Positions 60,211 through 64,000 of a stretch of 64,000 nt of DNA are shown here, in pieces. The stretch is from assembly GCF_002234675.1 (NCBI RefSeq), contig NC_019878.2:4280688-4344687 (forward strand), written 5' to 3'. Position 1 is the first letter of the stretch, and the number at the start of each line of letters is the position of its first letter. The notes beneath the pieces were generated by a model. That model was not told the DNA's origin. It saw only the letters and a program-made list of their open reading frames with translations, and made no database searches. This DNA comes from Oryzias latipes. Its lineage: Eukaryota; Chordata; Actinopteri; Beloniformes; Adrianichthyidae. The translations under genes and the position numbers were made by a program.

Positions 60211-62334
60211 GGGTTTCTTTACCCTCCATTGTTTCTTTCTAAAAGAAAAGTTTTTGAGTGCTGATAATTGTGCAACTCTTGAGTCCCTGTCCACATCTTC
60301 TAATGGGAGCCATTTGCATCACTGCTCTGAGCAAACGTCTAGCGCCCTGGACCAGCTGAGGAAGAAACCTTAGAGGAAGGTGCTGGCACAAGAGAAAGAC
60401 AGGAGGTTAGAATTCAAATGAATGAAGGGGACTCCCAGCAGTTAAAAGCCCCCCACCAGCTGCTCCCTATTATTATCCTACAAGCATTGCTATATTTACC
60501 ACCCGCCTCTGTGACAGACACAAGGTCAGGTTTGGAAGGTTTTACATTGAAGGAAATGACTCTGAAGATGTGAAGAAGAGAGAAGACACTTCTTCAGCCA
60601 TTGTTTTAAACCTGAAGGAGTGGAAACGACTCAGATCAAACCGGCCAATGAAAAAGAGGCAGATGACGAGTGAATGGTTTGGGGTAAAATGACAAATAGC
60701 AAACAAAATAAGCTATTATTGTCTGGTTCTGTCAGAGGAACTAATAACTGATGAAGTTGATTGACATCAGGCCAGTAAGATGATCATCTACAATAGGACA
60801 TTTTAGGGCAGAATGATCGCTCAGCAAGACAATACCTTAAATCATTTTTATTTTTTCTTCATCGTCAAACTGCAGGCTTTACAAATCTCATTGTCTACAC
60901 TAGGGAACATGAAAACTTTCAGAGACGATGTAACAGTGGTGTGAATGTTGAAATTCTCTGTCAAAAGAAAAAAACTTTCAGAGAAACTGGAAAATTCAGT
61001 TTCATGTAGAAGTTAAAGAAATGATCAAACTTTATACATCCTTTCCTAATTATTATAGATCTGAGGAAGTTAACCAAAAATTTAGTTGGAGCAAAAAGTA
61101 ATTCAGTAATTCATATAATGAGTAATTCCTTAAAGACTGACTCTGATGAAAATGGTGTTTTTAACATTTTCTTGTGATACTTTTCTGATGATGGAGAACA
61201 TATAAGAAAAAGAGTATTTTTCTTAAATATTTGATTATTTCTCTAATGATATGAATCAGGAGTAGACAAAAAAGGTCGTTTGAAAATAATTGCTTCAGAG
61301 AAACAAGAAAAAAAAACGGCGAAGAAGACTCCTCATGTCTGCAGAGGATGAAGTCACACTTCATCATGATCTTCATCAAAAGTAGTCTATTTAACTGTAT
61401 TACAAGTATATTTAGTCTATGCTTATGGTGAAGCAGTTGACTTGAAACAAATTTTTGTACACTATGTATGTATTTTTAACTTATTCCAATGTAGTCTGAA
61501 GAACTGTTGAGATGGTATACGTCCTGCACTACACATACCTGGTCTGTATCAGGGGTCTGCAACCTGAGGCTCAGAGCCACATCTGGCTCTTTTACTCCTC
61601 CATTGTGACCCTTTTCCTCTCTCTTTTTTTTTTTTTTTAGAAAAAAATCCAGTTTAACCGTAAAGCCGACCACCTCAAAGAATTGACAGAAAATTATCAT
61701 TATTTTTATTTAAATGGTATTTAAACCATTGTAAGTCAGGCAGAAAAAAAACGTTTTTTTACGACATAATATCACTATAGATAACATCAATTAACATACG
61801 TTGGATGATGTTTGCTCACAGCAATGCTAAATTACCAAAATAATGACATGAAAGTTTAGGGGAAAAAAACATTTTTTTACCCACTGATTCAAGTTTGTTT
61901 CACACATTTTCACCATGGTGTAACTGTATTGTTAAAGAATTAACACATTTAGCTTTCTTTTAATACAGCATGTATTCATTTAAAAATAAATAATACATGG
62001 GTTATTCCTACCATAAAATTTCAAAAATTAGCTAAACATTTTTCCACCAAAAGTGTTTTTTCGAGATTTAATGGAAGCAACCATTTTGAAAATGTGCAGG
62101 AAAAGCCCTTTTACTGCCTCTAGTGGAACGATGATGAACTACAGGGCAGAAAACATGAACCAAGCTATAAACAAGCAAAGTTTGAATCATGCTAATGAGA
62201 GAGAGGTCTCAGAAATGCCTGTACCAAAAATTATACAAAGTGTCATAAAGTAATAAGAGAAGATGAGTCTAATCTTTATGTCATTTGTTTAGGATTTCAT
62301 GAACAGAGACAAAGACACAGGGGTTCAAATGTCA

Positions 62335-63533
62335 TAATTTAATTCTACTTTGGCTACAGCACAGACTACACAACAACATCACGGTATCATGCAGTACGCA
62401 ACACCTACGGTGAGGTCAGGCTGCACTCCTGCATGGGCGCCCTCGTCCCCACCCCCGACCTTCTACTTCTTCTACCACGAAACAACAACCAACAGGAACA
62501 AGTCGTACCATCGATACACATCATAATAAAAAACACACCCCCTTCCTCCAAAAAAAACAAAAACCTGCTGAAATGCATTTCCATTATGGCATCATGGGGG
62601 AAAAAAGCAACAACTCATTCTAACCTGTACAGTTTGTGAAGCAGTAAAAAAACAGCATTTTGGTTTTCAGGTGCATTTCATCCACAACCAACACTCAAAT
62701 AAAAACGACGTGACTTCCACCCTGTGAAAGGCAACCAGCACGGCCCTGCCAGAGCGCCCTCTGGGGGCCAAAGGCGTAATGACAAATGAGGTGAGCCGAA
62801 GCAAAGCCAGCAGCAATGCTTCATTGGAATCCTCTGGAAGTTTCATTTTCGTGTTTATGGTTCAGTTTGTAGAGAATCATGAACAATCAGGATTTGAGAG
62901 TTTCATGTTTTTTTTCCTGTGAGGTTCTGATGAGGCCCGTCTGGGTTCTGAATCAACCTTACGCCACATTCGGCTATATCTGCAGAAGTGTGCCAATGCT
63001 CCGGATCTGGGCTAAAGGAGGAGCAGCTTCCTCCAGCCTCAGCTGGTTCCAGCTCTGAAACCAGACATGTTCTTCAATGACACACATCCAGATCCAGAAT
63101 CTGACACAGTCCTGTAGATGACGAACCAGAACTTTCTATAATCATATCAGCAACACCTGGGAATCCACATAAAATCTGTTTTGGCCCTCAAACCTGAACC
63201 ACTAATTTCCTGGGTTGTTTGGGTTGCTGATCGGTTGGCTGATGGGTTTGGATCATCCAGACCAGAGAAGTGGAGTTTGAGCTTCAAAAGGTGACCTTCG
63301 CAGGGCGAACATCAAAGACAGCTCTGGAAGCCAGTTGAAGGTTCTGTTCCTGTCGGAGAGGATGGACCGGATCGAGTCGCCTACCCAGACCTAACAGAAC
63401 CCAAATAAGGCCCCTTCAGAACTGTCAGATCCAGCTTTAAAGAAGGGAAACGTAAATAGGCACCAGAGAGGCGATAAAAAACTGCAGTCAGTCTGTGCGG
63501 TACCAAAACTGGAGTTTATAAAAAGAGCAGAAA
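62335..63533 (-). other. Probable tmeff1 3' UTR
   Basis: About 1.2 kb of non-coding minus-strand sequence after the stop. An ATTAAA at ~62340 just before the repeat-like flank could be the poly(A) signal. The extent is inferred. Confidence 0.5.
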
Positions 63534-63618
63534 CTACATCATCCTGGAGGAAGTTCCTGAAGGAAAGTGGCCCAGGTGCTGCTTCTGTCTGCGGCCGCGC
63601 TTCGCCTTGTTGCACCTC
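63534..63618 (-). CDS. tmeff1: TMEFF1 (tomoregulin-1), last coding exon
   Basis: After the acceptor TCCTGCAG the minus strand reads RCNKAKRGRRQKQHLGHF, then GTSSRMM and a stop (63534-63536). This is the cytoplasmic tail of TMEFF1 (human ends RGRRQKQNLGHFTSDTSSRMV, from memory). The EGF-like, follistatin and transmembrane exons are upstream, beyond the window. TMEFF1 is a single-pass membrane protein with follistatin modules that modulates TGF-beta/Nodal signalling. Adjacent to cavin4 as in mammals. Confidence 0.88.
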
Positions 63619-63789
63619 CTGCAGGAGACAGAGTAGAGCGTCACTGATGGGAGAAAGGAGCAGCAAACTCCACAGATAATCAGGTCCAGAATCCGAACAT
63701 CACAGGACACAGTAGCCGTCTTCTGTGTCGAGCACATATGAAGAATTGACAATAAAGTTGACTTTAACAATGTGTTATGTTTATGACAT

Positions 63790-64000
63790 GATCCTTTTTA
63801 TGATACGATCACATGTTAATAATACAATCACATGTTAATGATACAATCACGTTTGTGATACGGCCACATGCTTATGATACGATCACATGTTTATGATACG
63901 ATCACATGCTTATGATACGATCACATGTTTATGATACGATCACGTTAATGATACAATCACATGTTTATGATACGATCACATGCTCATGATACGATTACAT
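63790..64000. repeat. 19 bp minisatellite
   Basis: About eleven units of TGATACGATCACATGTTTA with substitutions (CAATCACATG, CACGTT). Runs off the window edge, within a tmeff1 intron. Confidence 0.93.

Larger units (their letters stand above)
58931..62330. other. cavin4 upstream / tmeff1 downstream intergenic region
   Basis: No host exon found. Contents: two repeats listed separately (59745, 60040), a hAT-type terminus CAGGGGTCTGCAACCTGAGG at 61549 and a poly-T run at 61625. Confidence 0.4.

Overview
The window reads as a teleost fish nuclear genome. It has spliced vertebrate genes with GT-AG introns, fish-type LINEs, SINEs and MITEs, and one 1,000-N assembly gap. Species is not determinable from the sequence; medaka-like (Oryzias) is a guess from the repeat style.

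Left third (1-21.1 kb): a tandem array of tRNA-Ala genes with a ~751 bp period (4991-11870), embedded among copies of one multi-exon DNA transposon. Copy 1 (1-4990, minus strand) has its 5' end against the 3' half of a tRNA-Ala. Copy 2 (11871-~19690, minus strand) has its 3' end against the 5' half of a tRNA-Ala. Copy 3 is an inverted 5' fragment (~20063-21115, plus strand) and also abuts the 3' half of a tRNA-Ala. All junctions fall in the tRNA anticodon loop, so the element appears to target tRNA-Ala genes, as described for the Dada superfamily of DNA transposons. Its protein (about 1,470 codons over at least 11 exons) has two small exonuclease-X-like modules, a cysteine-rich DUF6729-like domain, a DDE-like core and a Cys-rich tail. 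Copy 2 is broken by a 1.5 kb insertion and has lost its N-terminus. Copy 3 carries a piggyBac-type MITE with a TTAA duplication.

Middle (21-31.5 kb): no host gene. There is an R2-superclade LINE with a stop codon and a (GATA)n tail, an inverted 3' end of the same LINE, a 3' end of another LINE, and a deleted L1 whose ORF1 is interrupted by a Tc1/mariner-type MITE with a TA duplication.

Right half: four host genes. A CIDE-family lipid-droplet gene (31821-39257, minus) is divergently arranged with hus1 (41074-46610, plus), a complete eight-exon 9-1-1 checkpoint clamp subunit. Next come cavin4 (51237-58930, minus, two exons) and the last coding exon of tmeff1 (63534-63618, minus). cavin4 and tmeff1 are also neighbours in mammals, which supports both calls. 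Introns and spacers hold many transposons: a PIF/Harbinger derivative in CIDE intron 1, a hAT-like element in hus1 intron 1, a nested MITE in hus1 intron 3, repeats with a GTCACACA-type terminus, SINEs, and a 19 bp minisatellite at the right edge.
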